This document shows positions 62,401-64,000 of a DNA stretch of 64,000 bases, in pieces. Source of the DNA: Bacilli bacterium. GTDB taxonomy: Bacteria; Bacillota_I; Bacilli_A; RFN20; CAG-826. A model generated the notes under the pieces. It saw only the letters and a list, made by a program, of their open reading frames with translations, did no database searches and was not told where the DNA came from. The first letter of the stretch is position 1. The number at the start of each line of letters is the position of its first letter. The translations under genes were made by a program, and so were the position numbers. Where the stretch lies: contig DAOKYO010000001.1 of NCBI GenBank assembly GCA_035326105.1, forward strand, positions 186,001-250,000, in the 5' to 3' direction.

Positions 62401-62961
62401 AACTGGCGCCGGGGCATTGACTGAATAAATATCGAGAATGTCTCCCCGAATAGCGAATTGCAAACTTTGGTCAATTTTATTTACCCGTAAATAACCTGCT
62501 TCCACGAGAGTGCTTTTAACATCTTCAAGGTTAAGATTCATGCCTTTTTTTATTGCTAAAATATGATTCTTAAACAGTTTGGGGTCCGGCAAATAACGAA
62601 GAAAAGCAGAAAGATTTGCCACAACAATATGCGGACTGACATCATCAAGTAATTTTTCCAAAACATATAATCGCTGCGAAAGCATCTCTTTGCTCGCCGC
62701 TAAAGACTCAGAACGGAGCATCTCATCGGCGGGGAAAAACAGGCAGCTGTCTTCACCGATAAAGGAAGAAATATAGTCATAGATGCTTTGGGCACTGTAA
62801 AGATTTGGGGCTACCACAATATAGTCTTTGGGCTTTTTCTGAAAACTAACCGCGATTAAAAGGGCGGCTCCGATGGAATCATCAACCACCAAAGATCCGC
62901 TTTTTTTTAAAAAGCTTTCAACTGCTTTATTATTGGCTAAGTAAGGAAATAAATCTTCCAA
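59476..62961 (-). CDS. mfd: Transcription-repair coupling factor Mfd
   Basis: 1161 aa, full length. UvrB-homology region (about 1-330), RNA polymerase interaction domain (about 480-545, LNPGDYVVHEYNGIGKF), then the translocase: Walker A LLCGDVGFGKTEIAFRA, DEEQ box IVDEEQRFGV, SATPIPRTLQMSLVG, IKGRVGRGNR, and the C-terminal TRCF autoinhibitory domain (about 1010-1160). Removes stalled polymerase and recruits UvrABC. Confidence 0.98.
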   Translation of the reverse strand: MEDLFPYLANNKAVESFLKKSGSLVVDDSIGAALLIAVSFQKKPKDYIVVAPNLYSAQSIYDYISSFIGEDSCLFFPADEMLRSESLAASKEMLSQRLYVLEKLLDDVSPHIVVANLSAFLRYLPDPKLFKNHILAIKKGMNLNLEDVKSTLVEAGYLRVNKIDQSLQFAIRGDILDIYSVNAPAPVRIEFFDDEVESIRYFDIATQTSYEEIDEAIMIPGSDLLLSLEERNQIEAKITFQMNEDKTHFTPQTMLEFKEAVKEDIDRLQHFDYRASLYKYMAFLQDKYFSLPDYRPQATIVLSNRDQNQDSEILLATEALNFLDELHKEGRTISHLGLYQSMTGVYSKGSGMISLHEHHEKENEIIFNVRPLLGQYGNLKLALGLVESYIRNDFRVVLTLASANQVNLLKSALEEKKIPYSLGAELALPEKGVGINLYNLEAGFEIVDERIVFISSKEIFGVQKHNSRFMSRYKEATILRSYEDLNPGDYVVHEYNGIGKFLEIKTLEVDGVHQDFLHIAYAGTDALYVPLSQFRLVRKFSGREGVAPKLNHLNSSEWEKTKKRIRERVNDIADKLITLYSSRYQARGISFPVDDEMNVAFEKEFPFELTADQKKSYQEIKTDMESDKPMDRLLCGDVGFGKTEIAFRAAFKAINAGYQVAFLCPTTLLARQHYENALLRYQSFGIRIAIFSRLIPESIQKDYIKQIERGEIDLVIGTHRLLSKEIRFQKLGLLIVDEEQRFGVEQKERIKEMKNNIDILTLSATPIPRTLQMSLVGIRSLSEINTPPENRMPIQTYVLEYKENVVKELIERELARYGQVFYLHNQVATIFNVANRLQRMIPKAVIGVVHGKMDKDSIEDTMMRFYNGEINLLVCTSIVENGIDVPNANMIIVENAENFGLAQLYQIKGRVGRGNRIAYAYLLYNSKRKMNDAARKRLKAIEDFTELGSGYKIAQRDLMIRGAGDLLGPEQAGFIDTVGIDMYIKLLNQAIEEKKTGRIVEEIPIKPAPALAIDAYIPADYANASDKIELYQDIENAKKREDLSRIGSEIRDIYGRLPEEVEKLLRKRALDIDLQGEEFSEIVDGSSQVTIKLSDKYNQINGIGTALFQALIPLSKVLRFRYASRELRIQLLKDGDWLTNYEKLIEIVKHVYIEYQAKESE

Positions 62962-62972
62962 AATAACAACCT

Positions 62973-63527
62973 CTAGTTAAATTTGCTCATCGCGTGATGA
63001 AAATCGTGTTCAATCGTCTCACGAATCGCAGCTGCAACATTATCAAGGGCCAATTGAATCTTGACGGTGTCCGCCGCATCCGGTCTTCCTAAAACATAGT
63101 TAACCGCATCCTTCTGAGGCGGCTCTCCAATTCCAACGCGAATCCGATGAATGTCTTCCGTGTGCAGCAAGTCGATGATATTCTGTATTCCTTTTTGTCC
63201 GCCGCTCGAGCCACTATCCCGTAAACGAATTTTTCCGGGATTTAAGGCCATATCATCAAAAATAACGATTATATCCTCTAAAGGGATGCGAAAGTAATTG
63301 ACAATAAGAATAACCGCCTCGCCTGAGAGATTCATAAATGTTTGAGGCTTAAAAAGAATAACGTCTTCATTAAGAATTTTTCCTCTCCCATAAACTCCCT
63401 TAAAGTCTTCTTTATCGACATCTATCCGCCAAATATCCGCTAAAAGGTCAACGGCCATAAAGCCCATATTGTGCCTTGTCTTAGCGTATTTATTACCTGG
63501 ATTTCCTAACCCAACAATCAATTTCAT
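62973..63527 (-). CDS. pth: Peptidyl-tRNA hydrolase
   Basis: 184 aa; start at the ATG preceded by GAGGTGTGAGG (63527). MKLIVGLGNPGNKYAKTRHN with the catalytic His, LFKPQTFMNLSGEAV, IIVIFDDMALNPGKIRLRDSG, SSGGQKGIQNII and RIRVGIGEP are conserved. Recycles peptidyl-tRNA. First gene of the pth-mfd-rqcP-tilS run. Confidence 0.97.
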   Translation of the reverse strand: MKLIVGLGNPGNKYAKTRHNMGFMAVDLLADIWRIDVDKEDFKGVYGRGKILNEDVILFKPQTFMNLSGEAVILIVNYFRIPLEDIIVIFDDMALNPGKIRLRDSGSSGGQKGIQNIIDLLHTEDIHRIRVGIGEPPQKDAVNYVLGRPDAADTVKIQLALDNVAAAIRETIEHDFHHAMSKFN

Positions 63528-63610
63528 CCTCACACCTCACATAACGGTGTAATTATAACATTTTTTTCTTCTAGAAAAATGCTTATACTAGAAAGACAGG
63601 AGATTGTTTT

Positions 63611-64000
63611 ATGAAATCGTATCTGAAAAAAATCGTCCAAGGTTTATTGCTTGGATTTGCTCTTATTTCCGGCATGGGAGGCGGAACCGTCGCTGTTCTC
63701 ATTGGCATTTATGATGAGCTTATTGCCTCGATTGCAAACTTTCCTAAAAATCCCAAGAAAGAGTTAAAGGTTCTCTGGCCATGGGCGGTCGGAATGATTA
63801 TCGGAATCGGAGCTTTAATCGTTCCTTTAAAACTCTTGCTTGACCGCTTTCCAATTATTACGATCTCCTTTGTTGTCGGACTAACGCTCGGAGGTTTTCG
63901 CGAATTAACTTCTATTACCAAGGGACATGCTAATCTTAAAAACATTTTTCTCGCTATCGCCGGAATTTTAATCGCGGCGTCCATCGGGGCGATCAGCTGG
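63611..64000 (+). CDS. DUF368 membrane protein, partial
   Basis: ATG 63611 with AGGAG 7 nt upstream; the frame is open to the window edge (130 codons). Starts KKIVQGLLLGFALISGMGGGT, the signature of the DUF368 multi-TM family, and continues with further helices. Some members of this family have been linked to undecaprenyl-phosphate translocation; the assignment here is by family only. Divergent from pth with about 80 bp between; TATACT near 63581 may be its -10. Confidence 0.85.
   Translation, partial: MKSYLKKIVQGLLLGFALISGMGGGTVAVLIGIYDELIASIANFPKNPKKELKVLWPWAVGMIIGIGALIVPLKLLLDRFPIITISFVVGLTLGGFRELTSITKGHANLKNIFLAIAGILIAASIGAISW

Noticed and set aside
1..64000. CRISPR arrays, rRNA or tRNA genes
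   Set aside because: No regularly spaced repeats, no rRNA-like segments and no cloverleaf with a CCA-type end were noticed. This was by eye; a tRNAscan and CRISPR-finder run would settle it.

Overview
The window looks like a chromosomal segment of an uncultured, low-GC, Gram-positive-type bacterium (Bacillota/Bacilli, plausibly in or near the Acholeplasma/Izemoplasma/Erysipelotrichia assemblage). Three things support this: the Bacilli gene orders rpsF-ssb-rpsR-gdpP-rplI-dnaB-walJ-rlmH and pth-mfd-rqcP-tilS-(...)-ftsH-dusB-lysS, a full V-type ATPase operon, and several lipobox lipoproteins. TGA is used as a stop and Trp is TGG, so the genetic code is standard. The lineage placement is inference.

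Layout. 1-7540 is a visibly AT-richer accessory and decay zone that prefers AGA over CGN for Arg. It holds a broken DUF6273 gene, an IS150-like IS3-family element, a dGTPase N-terminal remnant, an intact metallophosphatase, an intact DUF4238 protein, a frameshifted FRG-domain gene and one more decayed frame. 7606-12980 has a serpin-like lipoprotein, a two-TM protein, an XRE regulator, a 46-aa lipoprotein, a GrpB-family protein and a cation/proton antiporter. I read the antiporter leader as a fluoride (crcB-type) riboswitch with an overlapping terminator. 12982-22518 is a galactose-type sugar uptake locus: a YesN/YesM two-component system, an extra sugar-binding lipoprotein, then MglB, MglA and an MglC permease with an unprecedented-looking ~255-residue coiled-coil N-terminus, followed by two small membrane proteins. 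A serine recombinase (minus strand) and an EAL phosphodiesterase follow.

24894-34120 is the V-ATPase operon (ntpF-C-I-K-G-E-A-B-D order), with a strong sigma-A promoter and a terminal signal-peptidase-like gene. 34174-40318 is a sugar catabolic operon on the minus strand (DUF4432 epimerase-like, FucI-like isomerase, FGGY kinase, class II aldolase) with a divergent PocR-AraC activator. 40510-42981 is an ABC exporter pair whose ATPase gene carries a 1-base deletion in the Walker A motif. 42986-63527, all minus strand, is core genome: rRNA methylation, replication, ribosomal proteins, c-di-AMP turnover, LysS, DusB, FtsH, a large surface subtilase, TilS, RqcP, Mfd and Pth. The window ends inside a DUF368 membrane protein gene.

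How the parts relate: the YesMN system plus the extra binding protein probably senses a hexose and drives mglBAC. The PocR regulator probably senses a product of the isomerase/kinase/aldolase pathway. The accessory zone at the left end may be the remnant of a mobile or defence-type island. No rRNA, tRNA or CRISPR array was seen.
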